Below, in pieces: positions 1 through 9,387 of a DNA stretch of 64,000 nucleotides. Source of the stretch: Alteromonas sp. M12 (GTDB lineage Bacteria; Pseudomonadota; Gammaproteobacteria; Enterobacterales; Alteromonadaceae); assembly GCF_037478005.1 (NCBI RefSeq), contig NZ_CP144164.1, positions 1,488,001 to 1,552,000 of the forward strand, read 5' to 3'. Under the pieces are notes generated by a model that made no database searches, was not told the origin of the DNA, and saw only the letters and a program-made list of their open reading frames with translations. Both the position numbers and the translations under genes were made by a program. Position 1 is the first letter of the stretch. Each line of letters starts with the position of its first letter.

Positions 1-72
1 ACCATCAAGGTAGACTTAATACACATAGTTAAACAAAAAATCACGAATAGCATATTAATATAAGGCAGTATT

Positions 73-2937
73 GTGAAGAGACTCGTTTTGATGTTGGGAA
101 GTGTGACTTTACTTCTCGCTGGATGTTCCACTGATAATCAATCTAAACCGCAAGTATTTATCGATAATTTACCCGCTGGTGTACAACTAGTTGAACAACA
201 CTTAGCTAACCAAGATGGCGATGTTTCCATCCCTTTTAGTAAATATAAGTTAGATAATGGTCTCACCGTAGTGTTGCACGAAGACCATTCCGATCCATTG
301 GTCCATGTTGACGTTACTTACCATGTTGGCTCTGCTAGAGAAGAGATTGGAAAATCCGGTTTCGCACACTTTTTTGAACACATGATGTTTCAAGGTTCTA
401 AGAACGTGGCGGATGATGAACATTTTAAGATCATCACTGAAGCTGGCGGCAGTATGAATGGCTCAACCAATAGTGACAGAACTAACTATTATGAAACTGT
501 GCCGGCCAATCAATTGGAAAAAGTGCTTTGGTTAGAATCTGACCGTATGGGGTTTTTACTCGATACTGTCACCCAAGAGAAGTTCGAAATCCAACGTGAA
601 ACTGTTAAAAATGAACGTGGACAAAGTTACGACAACCAACCTTACGGATTGAGAAGTGAGCGCAACAGTGAAACTTTATATCCCGTAGGCCACCCGTATT
701 CTTGGTCTACCATTGGCTACGTCGAAGATCTTGACCGCGTAACCGTGGATGACTTAAAAGCATTTTTCAAACGCTGGTATGGACCAAATAATGCGGTGTT
801 AACCATAGGCGGAGACATTGATACAAACAAAACCTTGGCCTGGGTTAAAAAATATTTTGGTAGCATACCTGCAGGACCAGCAGTAGAAGCGCCAGAGAAA
901 GTGGCGGTGACATTGGAAAACGACCGTTATGTCACAATCGAAGACCAGGTCTATTTACCGCTTATTCAATTAACATTTCCAACCGTTTATGTCAGACACC
1001 CTGATGAAGCACCATTGGACGTGCTGTCTGATATTTTAGGTGGTGGTAAAACTTCACTGTTTTACAAAAACTTAGTGAAAGATAACCATGCTGTTCAAGC
1101 AATGGTTTCTCATCCTTGCAGAGAACTTTCCTGCGAATTTCAATTAATTGCCTTAGCTAACCCAGCTAAGTCCACAAAGCTATCTGATTTGCAAAAGCGC
1201 ATTGAAGAGTCTTTGGTCGAGTTTGAATCACGCGGTGTCAGTGAAGATGATTTAGCTAGAACCAAAGCAAGCATCGAATCTTCGACCATTTTCGGTTTAC
1301 AGAGTGTTTCAGGCAAAGTCTCTACGCTAGCAGCAAATGAGATCTTCGACGCTAAGCCAGATTTAGTTCAATATGATCTTGATCGATACAACAATGTCAC
1401 TGCACAAGATGTTATGCGCGTTTATCGCCAGTACATTAAAGGTAAAGCCAAGGTTGTATTGAGTATTGTGCCCGTTGGACAAACTGAATTGGTCGCAAAA
1501 CCACAGAATTTTGAGTTACCAGAACGTCAAATTACCACTACTACGGTCAACCAAAAAGTCACCGCTGAGGTGATAAATGATAATTTTGACCGCTCGATTA
1601 TGCCCAAGGCTGGTCCAAACCCTACGGTGAAGGTGCCTGAGTATCAACGTACTCAATTTGCCAATGGGATTGAAATGTTGACCCACAGCACGGATGAAAC
1701 ACCCACAGTCACACTTTTATTGAGTTTAGAAGGCGGCCCACTGCTTGATCCAATAGAAAAAGCCGGATTAGCCAGCTTTACTGCTGAAATGATGAATGAA
1801 TCCACCACCACAATGTCAAATGAACAAATGGCTAATGAGCTGGCATTGCTTGGAAGCCAGATTAGCTTCAGCGCAGGTGGGCGATATACACAAATTCGCG
1901 TTAATTCTTTAGTGCATAATTTAGATAAAACACTGGCACTATTAAAAGAAAAATTGTTTAAGCCTGCGTTTTTGCCTGAAGATTTTGAGCGTATCAAACA
2001 AAATTTAGCGCAACAGTTGCAGCAACAATTAAAAAATCCGTCAGTGTTGGCGGCGCGTGCCACTGATACTTTATTGTATGGGCAGGATAATCGTATCAGC
2101 TTACCTGACTCGGGTAATTTGACCACCTTAAGCAATATTGAACTTAACGATGTTAAGGCTTTCTATCAGCAATACTATTCGCCAGTAATGGCTAATTTGG
2201 TCATCGTGGGAGATATCGATCAACAGCAGATTGCCAACGATATTCAGTTTTTAATTGACTGGCAAGGAGCGCCTTATCAAATTCCTGAGTACCAGACATT
2301 TCCTAAGCACAATGAAGGTAAAATTTACCTCGTTGATAAACCTGGTTCGGCGCAGTCTGTAGTGCGCGTTGTTGAACTTGCGTTACCTTATGACGCTAGC
2401 GGAAAACAGTTTAAAAGTAAGCTAATGAACTACCCATTAGGGGGCATGTTTAATAGTCGTATTAATCTAAATTTACGTGAAGATAAAGGTTACACCTATG
2501 GTGCTTCAAGTCGCTTTATTGGTGGCAAAACCTTAGGGCGTTTTCAAGCTTCAGCGGATGTGAAGCAAGAGAATACGGGTGACAGTATCGTGGAAATTCT
2601 CACAGAAATAGATACCTTTAGTAAAAGCGGTATGACCGAAGCTGAATTGTTGTCTATGCGCAGTGCATACACGCAAGCAGATGCGTTGAGCTACGAAACC
2701 CCATTTAGTAAAGCGAACTTTTTAAATCACTTATTAACTTATGACCTAGAGCGCGAGTATCGCGATAAACAAGGCGAAGTAATTGAGAATATCACATTGG
2801 CAGAGTTAAATAGCTTAGCGCGTTCTTTGCTTGATATTAACCGTATGCAAGTTATTGTAGTGGCTGATGCTAAAAAGGTTAAACCGCAATTAACTAAATT
2901 AGGCCGTGAAATTGTTGAAATACACGTTTCTGAATAA
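73..2937 (+). CDS. M16 family zinc metalloprotease, lipoprotein
   Basis: Pitrilysin-type (M16) peptidase with two homologous halves, probably degrading peptides in the periplasm or at a membrane. It starts at GTG with an AAGG about 8 bases upstream. A lipoprotein signal ends at the lipobox LLAGC, with Cys18 as the predicted lipid anchor. The inverted zinc motif HxxEH is seen as H99-F-F-E102-H103 in the N-terminal half. The C-terminal half carries the LREDKGYTYG stretch typical of the inactive M16 partner domain that helps bind substrate. The length of 954 residues fits the two-domain periplasmic M16 proteins of gammaproteobacteria. It stands alone upstream of gshA. The family is clear; the substrate is not known. 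Confidence 0.93.
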   Translation: MKRLVLMLGSVTLLLAGCSTDNQSKPQVFIDNLPAGVQLVEQHLANQDGDVSIPFSKYKLDNGLTVVLHEDHSDPLVHVDVTYHVGSAREEIGKSGFAHFFEHMMFQGSKNVADDEHFKIITEAGGSMNGSTNSDRTNYYETVPANQLEKVLWLESDRMGFLLDTVTQEKFEIQRETVKNERGQSYDNQPYGLRSERNSETLYPVGHPYSWSTIGYVEDLDRVTVDDLKAFFKRWYGPNNAVLTIGGDIDTNKTLAWVKKYFGSIPAGPAVEAPEKVAVTLENDRYVTIEDQVYLPLIQLTFPTVYVRHPDEAPLDVLSDILGGGKTSLFYKNLVKDNHAVQAMVSHPCRELSCEFQLIALANPAKSTKLSDLQKRIEESLVEFESRGVSEDDLARTKASIESSTIFGLQSVSGKVSTLAANEIFDAKPDLVQYDLDRYNNVTAQDVMRVYRQYIKGKAKVVLSIVPVGQTELVAKPQNFELPERQITTTTVNQKVTAEVINDNFDRSIMPKAGPNPTVKVPEYQRTQFANGIEMLTHSTDETPTVTLLLSLEGGPLLDPIEKAGLASFTAEMMNESTTTMSNEQMANELALLGSQISFSAGGRYTQIRVNSLVHNLDKTLALLKEKLFKPAFLPEDFERIKQNLAQQLQQQLKNPSVLAARATDTLLYGQDNRISLPDSGNLTTLSNIELNDVKAFYQQYYSPVMANLVIVGDIDQQQIANDIQFLIDWQGAPYQIPEYQTFPKHNEGKIYLVDKPGSAQSVVRVVELALPYDASGKQFKSKLMNYPLGGMFNSRINLNLREDKGYTYGASSRFIGGKTLGRFQASADVKQENTGDSIVEILTEIDTFSKSGMTEAELLSMRSAYTQADALSYETPFSKANFLNHLLTYDLEREYRDKQGEVIENITLAELNSLARSLLDINRMQVIVVADAKKVKPQLTKLGREIVEIHVSE

Positions 2938-2982
2938 TATTTGTTATTATTTGTTTTAACTTTAAAATAGGGGGGAGGGAAT

Positions 2983-3075
2983 ATGTATTTAGTCGATATT
3001 TGGCGATTTTTGCTTGAAAATCAGATATTTTTCCCCACCTTTAAAATTCGATTTTTCATTAGGAATGTATTTTGA
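2983..3075 (+). CDS. possible 30-aa leader ORF before gshA
   Basis: A short ORF begins MYLVDIWRFL and follows a very purine-rich Shine-Dalgarno tract (GGGGGGAGGGA), immediately upstream of ATG. Its TGA stop overlaps the TTG start of gshA by two bases (TTGA), an arrangement typical of translational coupling. The peptide is hydrophobic and aromatic and matches nothing I recognise. It could be a leader peptide, or the purine tract could serve another role. Translation is inferred from the ribosome-binding site and overlap only. Confidence 0.35.
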   Translation: MYLVDIWRFLLENQIFFPTFKIRFFIRNVF

Positions 3076-4676
3076 CGTCCAGTTCAATGTCTTTTACTGA
3101 TCGGTTAGCGATCCTTCAACGCCCAGAAGTGCGTGCTACTTTACCTCAAATCAAACATGGTGTAGAGCGTGAAACTCTGAGAATTAATGCCGATGGAGGC
3201 CTAGCGCAAACTCCCCATAATGAAAAATTAGGGTCAGCGTTAACCCATGATTTTATCACCACCGATTTTTCTGAGTCTCTGCTTGAATTTATTACACCAC
3301 CAGAGTCTGATCCCAATGTTACTATCGAACAACTCCGTGATGTTCACAAATATGTGATGGAAAATATTGGAGATGAACGTTTGTGGCCAATGAGTATGCC
3401 GTGTTTTATTAATGGTGAAGACAATATTCCTATTGCTAATTATGGTAGCTCGAACGTCGCAAAAATGAAGAGTCTCTATCGGGTTGGATTAAAAAATCGT
3501 TACGGTAGTATGATGCAAGCCATCGCAGGGGTGCATTTTAACTTTTCGTTGTCGACAGAGTTTTGGCAGCAATGGTTAGCTAACCTTGATGGGACTAAAG
3601 CCGACAAACACAGTATTTCAGATGCATATTTTGCAATGATAAGAAATTATCGACGTTTTTGTTGGTTAATCCCCTTTTTATTTGGTGCTTCGCCAGCTAT
3701 TTGTGGTTCTTTTATTCGTGGTAAAAAAACAAATTTACCGTTTCAGCATTTGGCTAAGGGAACTATGTATTTGCCTTATGCGACGTCTTTAAGAATGAGT
3801 GATCTAGGATATACCAACTCAGAACAATCGGGTTTGAATATCTGCTACAACCAAATGGACAGTTATATTTCATCGGTGCGCAAAGCGATTAATACACCTT
3901 CGGAAAAATATGCCGAATTTGAGACCAAAGAAGATGAAGAGTATCGCCAACTCAACAGCAATGTATTGCAAATTGAAAACGAGCTTTATTCTCCAATTCG
4001 TCCTAAACAACCAACCTTGCCGCTAGAGAAACCTACGGATGCATTAGCGAAAAGAGGCGTTAATTATATTGAAGTTCGAGCCCTTGATGTGAACCCGTTT
4101 AGTGACATCGGTATCGCGAAAGAGCAGTTTTATTTCTTGGATGTATTCCTAACCTATTGTCTCATTGCCCCAAGTGATTTTATGACCCAGCAACAATACG
4201 CTGAAACCGAGTCTAATCTAAAAGCGGTAGTGGTGAATGGTAGAGATCCAGAATTGAAATTAAGTGATGATTCTGTAGCCAAATCTATTCCTCAATGGAC
4301 AGAAAAGCTGTTCGCGGAAATGGCACAAGTTGCAGCTGTATTAGATGAAGCTAACAATTGTACGCTTTATACTCAAGCCCTTGAACAACAAAAGCAAAAG
4401 GTTGCGGATCCCTCCTTGACTCCTTCTGCACAGTTGTTGGACATGTTGATTACCCAAAACAAAGATAATGGTCGATTCGGTGTAGAGCTTGCACAGAAGT
4501 ATCGTGACGAGCTTATGTCTGCTGATTATAAGGTGTATTCCAAAGCATCATTTGAACAACAGGCTAAAGACTCCATTGCGATACAAAAACAAAAGGAAAA
4601 AGAAGACACTGTGTCTTTTGAAGATTTTTTGAAGGATTATTTTGCCGCTCCTCAGAGTAATTATTTAGCCAAGTAA
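3072..4676 (+). CDS. gshA: glutamate-cysteine ligase
   Basis: Catalyses ATP-dependent joining of L-glutamate and L-cysteine to gamma-glutamylcysteine, the first step of glutathione synthesis in the cytoplasm. The 534-residue protein has the proteobacterial GshA layout: an early IKHGVERETLRI segment (nucleotide and glutamate binding), FNFSLS, and NYIEVRALDVNPF towards the middle. The start is TTG, supported by AGGA 7 bases upstream. An alternative ATG 15 bases further in lacks a clear ribosome-binding site. The TTG overlaps the stop of a possible leader ORF. The next gene is about 100 bases away behind a hairpin, so gshA is probably transcribed on its own. Confidence 0.95.
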   Translation: MTSSSMSFTDRLAILQRPEVRATLPQIKHGVERETLRINADGGLAQTPHNEKLGSALTHDFITTDFSESLLEFITPPESDPNVTIEQLRDVHKYVMENIGDERLWPMSMPCFINGEDNIPIANYGSSNVAKMKSLYRVGLKNRYGSMMQAIAGVHFNFSLSTEFWQQWLANLDGTKADKHSISDAYFAMIRNYRRFCWLIPFLFGASPAICGSFIRGKKTNLPFQHLAKGTMYLPYATSLRMSDLGYTNSEQSGLNICYNQMDSYISSVRKAINTPSEKYAEFETKEDEEYRQLNSNVLQIENELYSPIRPKQPTLPLEKPTDALAKRGVNYIEVRALDVNPFSDIGIAKEQFYFLDVFLTYCLIAPSDFMTQQQYAETESNLKAVVVNGRDPELKLSDDSVAKSIPQWTEKLFAEMAQVAAVLDEANNCTLYTQALEQQKQKVADPSLTPSAQLLDMLITQNKDNGRFGVELAQKYRDELMSADYKVYSKASFEQQAKDSIAIQKQKEKEDTVSFEDFLKDYFAAPQSNYLAK

Positions 4677-4694
4677 CTAAATTGTAGGCAAAAA

Positions 4695-4719
4695 AATGCC
4701 TGACTCTAGGTCAGGCATT
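4695..4719. terminator. hairpin after gshA
   Basis: A perfect 10-bp stem, AATGCCTGAC/GTCAGGCATT, with a 5-base loop lies 18 bases after the gshA stop. The T-rich tract needed for a rho-independent terminator is on the minus-strand side only (AAAAAAA precedes the stem on the plus strand). It may act as an mRNA 3'-end structure. Confidence 0.55.
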
Positions 4720-4780
4720 AAACTACTACCAGGGAAAACACACAATAACTTAAACACACACAGGTATAGAGTCAGTAGTA

Positions 4781-5422
4781 ATGAGAAAGTTCACAAAAAT
4801 TCCTAGTTTTTTTATAAAAACTTTCTTTATCGCTACGATCTCTCTATTTTTTGTGGGCTGTAGTACCACCCCTCCCAAAAATATCAGCAATATTTGTAAT
4901 ATTTTCGAAGAAAAAGATCATTGGTACGACGCTGCTACAGATATGAATGAAAAATGGGGCGTACCCATACATGTTCCTATGGCGATGATGTATCAGGAGA
5001 GTTCCTTTAGGCACGATGCATTGCCGCCCAGAGATTACGTATTTTTTGGTTTAATTCCTTGGGGAAGAATAAGTAGCGCTTATGGTTATTCTCAAGCAAA
5101 GACGCCTACTTGGTCTGACTATATTAGAGAAACTAATAATAGCGGTGCAGATCGCGACGATTTTGATGATGCCATTGATTTTATGGGATGGTTTATTTCT
5201 AAAACCTATAAAGTGAATGGGATTTCCAAGTGGGACGCGTACGCGCAATACCTGAACTACCATGAAGGTTGGGGGGGCTACAAAAGGCGTACCTACAATA
5301 AAAAAGCTTGGTTAGTAAAAGTCGCCAAAAAGGTCAACGCCCGTTCTCTGCGCTACGCGACTCAACTTAAAAAATGTGAAGCCGAGTTAGACAAAAGCTG
5401 GTTTTGGAAGTTATTTGACTAA
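4781..5422 (+). CDS. lipoprotein with lysozyme-like SLT fold
   Basis: A 213-residue lipoprotein: a basic N-terminus, a hydrophobic stretch and the lipobox FFVGC (Cys27). The body resembles soluble lytic transglycosylase-like proteins: MYQESSFRHDA contains the ES pair that marks the catalytic glutamate in SLT domains, followed by AYGYSQAKTPTW and YLNYHEGWGGY. Such enzymes cleave peptidoglycan glycan strands non-hydrolytically at the outer membrane. It is a stand-alone gene between gshA and a leftward gene. The fold assignment is by motif only and activity is inferred. Confidence 0.75.
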   Translation: MRKFTKIPSFFIKTFFIATISLFFVGCSTTPPKNISNICNIFEEKDHWYDAATDMNEKWGVPIHVPMAMMYQESSFRHDALPPRDYVFFGLIPWGRISSAYGYSQAKTPTWSDYIRETNNSGADRDDFDDAIDFMGWFISKTYKVNGISKWDAYAQYLNYHEGWGGYKRRTYNKKAWLVKVAKKVNARSLRYATQLKKCEAELDKSWFWKLFD

Positions 5423-5440
5423 CTCTGGGTGTTTCATTTT

Positions 5441-6169
5441 TTAATCTGAATTCAAGCTTGCAGCGACCCCCACATTTTTCAATCCGATATCTAAGGTGGA
5501 AAATAACCTGGAAGCGGCATTTGCACTTTTATTGTCGTGGGCGCCTTGCAAAATACCATCATGTATTTTGGCTGTTGAATATTGGCTTTTGTGAGCAACA
5601 TATAAGGGCAAATAGCACAAACCAAAATCTTTACCACAGCGCTTGTTTGACCACTTCTCTATGATCGGTTTTAAGTGCTGCTCACAACTCGTTGTTTCCA
5701 AGTTGCTATGAATCACAACCAAGTGATACTGACCTTTGATTGCCAAGGTTGCGCCAATTTGCTGGCAAACAGTTTCTATATTTTTGGCTACAGTTGATTC
5801 CTTTGAATCGATTTTTCCAATACAGACTAAGGTCACTTCTGTTTGCAAAATTGCATTATGCAAATCGCTAGTTGCAATCAAATTACGCTTGTTTCGCGCT
5901 GATACTATAGCGGCTTCTAATTCGGCGTCTTGAATGGGTGAATGATTTTGGTTGATACCATTTACTTTGCGAGAATCCATATCAACCGCAATCACTTTAT
6001 GATCATTGTTGGCAAAAGAAACACTGAGTAGACTCCCCATCAAACCGATACCCACTACACTAATACGTTCGTTCTGCGAACTGACAGCAGAGTTTATAGG
6101 GGAGGTCGCTGGGTGTCTGTAATTGTAGATAGGGCGTGTTCTTGCTTGGCTTTGGAGTGAGTGATACAT
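5441..6169 (-). CDS. truncated UDP-glucose/GDP-mannose dehydrogenase-like protein
   Basis: Residues about 35-225 resemble the N-terminal NAD-binding domain of AlgD/Ugd nucleotide-sugar dehydrogenases: a Rossmann motif (GIGLMG), an acidic residue after the second strand (AVDMDSRKV), INQNHSPIQDAELE, and a VCIGK strand where the family has VCVGTP. The protein ends at 242 residues, before the central helix and the C-terminal domain with the catalytic cysteine, so it should not oxidise sugar nucleotides. Several family positions are altered (FLRES is replaced by YVAHK). An N-terminal 34-residue extension is unrelated. It could be a regulatory remnant or a decaying gene, but the reading frame is intact. 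Confidence 0.65.
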   Translation of the reverse strand: MYHSLQSQARTRPIYNYRHPATSPINSAVSSQNERISVVGIGLMGSLLSVSFANNDHKVIAVDMDSRKVNGINQNHSPIQDAELEAAIVSARNKRNLIATSDLHNAILQTEVTLVCIGKIDSKESTVAKNIETVCQQIGATLAIKGQYHLVVIHSNLETTSCEQHLKPIIEKWSNKRCGKDFGLCYLPLYVAHKSQYSTAKIHDGILQGAHDNKSANAASRLFSTLDIGLKNVGVAASLNSD

Positions 6170-6360
6170 GATAAATTACCTACTTAGTACTTTAAAAACG
6201 TATGTTTAGAATCGGTATTTAATGTATCGCATAATTCATTCCAATGTTTAAAAGTGTAGATGTATCAATGGTTTATGGAATGTCTTTGGTTTTTGAAAGT
6301 TCTGAGTGATGCTTTTTGCAGACACTTCATGTAAAGGCTCCCAAATTATGGGTTAATTTG

Positions 6361-6401
6361 TTGATCCAGATCAGTTCGACTTTTTCCTTCGATCTTATAC
6401 T
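6361..6401 (+). promoter_or_regulatory. FNR-type class II promoter
   Basis: TTGATCCAGATCAG matches the FNR consensus TTGAT-N4-ATCAA at 9 of 10 positions. A -10-like TATACT follows at 6396-6401. If transcription starts near 6409, the site is centred at about -41.5, the classic activating position. It faces the small membrane protein gene starting at 6450. Confidence 0.6.
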
Positions 6402-6449
6402 TAGCTCATAAATTAGTTAATCAAATTACATCGCTATGAGGAAAAAGAC

Positions 6450-6572
6450 ATGTTTGAATTATTAATAAAAGATCCTGTCGTTTGGGGCTCACTATTAGGT
6501 TTATCTGTAGTGGTTGGAATTTGTGTTTATTACACTTACTTGTTTTTACACAATACTAATCAGGATTTATAA
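6450..6572 (+). CDS. 40-aa single-pass membrane protein (DUF3149-like)
   Basis: A 40-residue ORF starting MFELLIKDPVVWG, with a good ribosome-binding site (GAGGAAAAAG) just upstream. One hydrophobic segment covers residues about 10-33 (VVWGSLLGLSVVVGICVYYTY), after a short acidic and basic head; the tail is polar. Size and the DPVVWGSL start recall the small DUF3149 proteins of Vibrio and Alteromonadales, whose function is unknown; this match is from memory. The FNR-type promoter upstream suggests induction at low oxygen. It is monocistronic, with convergent smrB next. Confidence 0.7.
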   Translation: MFELLIKDPVVWGSLLGLSVVVGICVYYTYLFLHNTNQDL

Positions 6573-6622
6573 AACACGGCTTTTTGAGCTAAAGTAACAG
6601 AGGTTCAAGTTTGTTTGCCGAG

Positions 6623-7225
6623 TCAGTATAAATCTTTAAACGACTCAGGTTGCTCGATTAAGACTAAAAGTGCGCCTTTGCCACCCCATTCTAATGGTGC
6701 TTGGTGAAAACCTTCGACATCGGGATGTTGAACCAGCCAATTGGGCACGGCGTTTTTTAAAATCAGTGAGCCAAGACCATGAACAATGCAAACACAGTGC
6801 GCATTTTGTTTCTTGGCCGCAACAATTAATGCCGCTATCTCCAATTTTGCATTTTCTCTGGTAAGTCCGTGTAAATCCAAAATTAAATCCGGTGGGTATT
6901 CTCCCCGTCGCAGTCGTTTTACTTCATAACTCGGTTTTCCCGGTTTTATATATTTCAGTGGTCCTTGCTCAGAAAAGTAGGCTTCAAACCCATCTGAAAA
7001 ATGAAATGACGCCATTGCTTGTTTCGTTTCGCGGTTTTCTTGCTGCTTTTTAAGCTGTAAATGCGAAATCTGCTTGCTGGAAGGACGCGGAGGCGTTATT
7101 TTGTCCTGCTTAATTGGCGCAACATCCTTAAATTCACCTCTAAACAGTGAATGGTCATCTGGCTCGACTGGTTTAACCGATGCTACAGATAACGTTTTAA
7201 GTGGGTTGTTGGGCTGCTTTTTCAT
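6623..7225 (-). CDS. smrB: SmrB, Smr-domain ribosome-rescue endonuclease
   Basis: Smr-domain endonuclease that cleaves mRNA at collided ribosomes. The 200-residue protein has a charged N-terminal region and a C-terminal Smr domain from about residue 100. It shows the LDLHG motif (D117, H119), the VHGLG loop (149-152) of the HGxG type, and the family ending EWGGKGALLVLIE. The segment FSDGF...GPLKYIKPG preceding the domain matches the E. coli SmrB layout. It is divergent from prmB-aroC, exactly as in E. coli, which supports the SmrB call over SmrA. Confidence 0.92.
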   Translation of the reverse strand: MKKQPNNPLKTLSVASVKPVEPDDHSLFRGEFKDVAPIKQDKITPPRPSSKQISHLQLKKQQENRETKQAMASFHFSDGFEAYFSEQGPLKYIKPGKPSYEVKRLRRGEYPPDLILDLHGLTRENAKLEIAALIVAAKKQNAHCVCIVHGLGSLILKNAVPNWLVQHPDVEGFHQAPLEWGGKGALLVLIEQPESFKDLY

Positions 7226-7322
7226 ATTTTGTTATGGTTTATGCGTAATTCGACAGGCAATTTTGTTTGAAGCATAGCAAAATACTGACTGGCACTAAAC
7301 ATCTTAAATAAGACCATTTTAT

Positions 7323-8264
7323 ATGACATCAATTGACTCCATTGATTTGGAAAGCACGGCAACTGAACTTACCTCCATTTTGGATATAGTAAGATGGTCC
7401 ATGAGCCAATTTAATCAAGCAGATTTATATTTTGGCCATGGTACTGATAATGCCTGGAGCGAAGCACTTACCCTTGCTCTTCAAGTGTTACATTTACCGC
7501 AAAATATGCCCGAAGAAGATATACGCATGTTGCTGCAATCAACGCTGACAACGGCTGAAAAGAATCAGATTTTGGCATTGGTAAAAAGGCGTATTACTGA
7601 AAAAGTGCCTGTAGCCTATTTGACCAATCAAGCTTGGTTCTGCGGATTGCCCTTTTATGTGGATGAGCGTGTGTTAGTACCCCGTTCTCCTTTCGCTGAA
7701 TTGATTAATCAACACTTTTCTACGTGGTTAAAGACTGAACCACAACATATTCTTGATTTATGCACAGGCAGTGCATGTATTGCGATTGCATTGGCTTATG
7801 AATTTTCAGAAGCGCAAGTAGACGCCGTTGATATCAGTGATGATGCGTTGGAAGTTGCCGAGATTAATATTCAAGAGCATGCTCTGAATGAACAAGTTTT
7901 TCCAATTAAGTCAGATTTAATGAATGCACTGCAAGGCCAAAAATACGATTTGATTGTTAGTAATCCGCCATACGTCGATGCCGAAGATATGGCTGATTTG
8001 CCAGATGAATTTCAGCACGAACCAGAACTTGGCTTAGCCGCCGGTGATGATGGATTAGAGTTGGTTGATCACATACTCCGTCAAGCAGTAGAGCATTTAA
8101 ATCCCAATGGTTGGTTGTTCGTGGAAGTGGGTAATAGTGAAGTGCATATGAACCATAAGTACCCGGATTTAGATATTCAATGGGTCGAATTTGAACACGG
8201 CGGAAGTGGCGTGTTCGCTATTAACCAAGCTAAGCTTAAAGCATATTGGGCTACACATAGTTAA
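7323..8264 (+). CDS. prmB: 50S ribosomal protein L3 glutamine methyltransferase
   Basis: SAM-dependent methyltransferase that modifies a glutamine of ribosomal protein L3 during 50S assembly. The 313-residue protein has an N-terminal helical domain, the SAM-binding [13 protein letters not shown] segment near residue 141, and the catalytic NPPY motif in [12 protein letters not shown] that binds the glutamine amide. [10 protein letters not shown] marks PrmB rather than PrmC. aroC follows after 20 bases, so the two are probably co-transcribed, as in Escherichia and Vibrio. Confidence 0.95.
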   Translation: MTSIDSIDLESTATELTSILDIVRWSMSQFNQADLYFGHGTDNAWSEALTLALQVLHLPQNMPEEDIRMLLQSTLTTAEKNQILALVKRRITEKVPVAYLTNQAWFCGLPFYVDERVLVPRSPFAELINQHFSTWLKTEPQHILDLCTGSACIAIALAYEFSEAQVDAVDISDDALEVAEINIQEHALNEQVFPIKSDLMNALQGQKYDLIVSNPPYVDAEDMADLPDEFQHEPELGLAAGDDGLELVDHILRQAVEHLNPNGWLFVEVGNSEVHMNHKYPDLDIQWVEFEHGGSGVFAINQAKLKAYWATHS

Positions 8265-8284
8265 CGTTAGGAATTGAAATAAAT

Positions 8285-9382
8285 ATGGCTGGAAATACAT
8301 TTGGTAAGCTGTTTACCGTAACCACATTCGGTGAAAGTCACGGTATCGCGATCGGTGGAGTAGTGGATGGTTGCCCACCTAACCTTGAAATTAGCGAAGA
8401 AGATTTACAAATAGATTTGGATCGTCGCAAACCCGGCACATCGCGCTACACCACGGCAAGACGAGAAGGCGACGAAGTGCAAATTTTGTCCGGTGTATTT
8501 GAAGGTAAAACTACGGGCACGAGTATTGGTTTATTAATCAATAATACAAATCAGCGTAGTCAAGACTACTCAAAAATTAAAGATACCTTTCGTCCTGGAC
8601 ATGCTGACTATACTTACCAGCAAAAGTATGGGTTACGTGACTATCGAGGCGGTGGCCGTTCTTCTGCTCGTGAAACAGCTATTCGTGTGGCCGCGGGCGG
8701 TATTGCTAAGAAGTACCTGAAGCAAATGCATGGCATAGAAATACATGGCTATTTGTCACAATTAGGGCCAATAAAAATTGATAGTGTTGATCAAAGCGTG
8801 ACCAATACTAATGCGTTTTTCTGTCCAGATGCCTCAAAGTTGGATGCGCTCGACGAATATATGCGAGATCTAATCAAACAGGGTGATTCCATTGGCGCTA
8901 AGGTCTCAGTTGTCGCGAAAAATATGCCGGTTGGATTAGGTGAGCCAATATTTGATCGTTTAGATGCGGATTTGGCGTCGGCTATGATGGGCATCAATGC
9001 AGTAAAAGGCGTTGAGGTTGGCGATGGCTTTGATGTAGTAGAGCAAAAGGGAAGTGAGCATCGCGATGAGATCACCCCGCAAGGGTTTAAATCCAATCGT
9101 GCTGGTGGCATATTGGGTGGCATTTCGTCTGGTCAAGATGTGATAGTGCATTTAGCGCTAAAACCCACATCTAGCATCAGCGTTCCTGGCGATTCGGTAG
9201 ATATTCACGGAGAAGCGGCGGAAATTATCACCAGAGGTCGACACGATCCCTGCGTAGGAATCCGCGCTGTGCCTATCGCTGAAGCTATGATGGCCATTGT
9301 TTTAATGGATCATTTACTGCGGCACCGTGGACAAAATGCAGATGTCAGTTCTATCACTCCTATCATTCCCGGGCAGGCGTAA
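8285..9382 (+). CDS. aroC: chorismate synthase
   Basis: Converts 5-enolpyruvylshikimate-3-phosphate to chorismate, the last shared step of aromatic amino acid synthesis, using reduced FMN. The 365-residue sequence matches the family from the first residues: [27 protein letters not shown] segment, RPGHADYTY and the [10 protein letters not shown] signature, with GGISSGQDV near the C-terminal third. It lies directly after prmB, and an MFS transporter begins 6 bases after its stop. Confidence 0.97.
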   Translation: MAGNTFGKLFTVTTFGESHGIAIGGVVDGCPPNLEISEEDLQIDLDRRKPGTSRYTTARREGDEVQILSGVFEGKTTGTSIGLLINNTNQRSQDYSKIKDTFRPGHADYTYQQKYGLRDYRGGGRSSARETAIRVAAGGIAKKYLKQMHGIEIHGYLSQLGPIKIDSVDQSVTNTNAFFCPDASKLDALDEYMRDLIKQGDSIGAKVSVVAKNMPVGLGEPIFDRLDADLASAMMGINAVKGVEVGDGFDVVEQKGSEHRDEITPQGFKSNRAGGILGGISSGQDVIVHLALKPTSSISVPGDSVDIHGEAAEIITRGRHDPCVGIRAVPIAEAMMAIVLMDHLLRHRGQNADVSSITPIIPGQA

Positions 9383-9387
9383 CACCA

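Noticed and set aside
1653..2135. 160-codon open frame opposite the M16 protease gene
   Set aside because: It lies wholly inside a well-supported gene and the protein shows no family features; it is a shadow.
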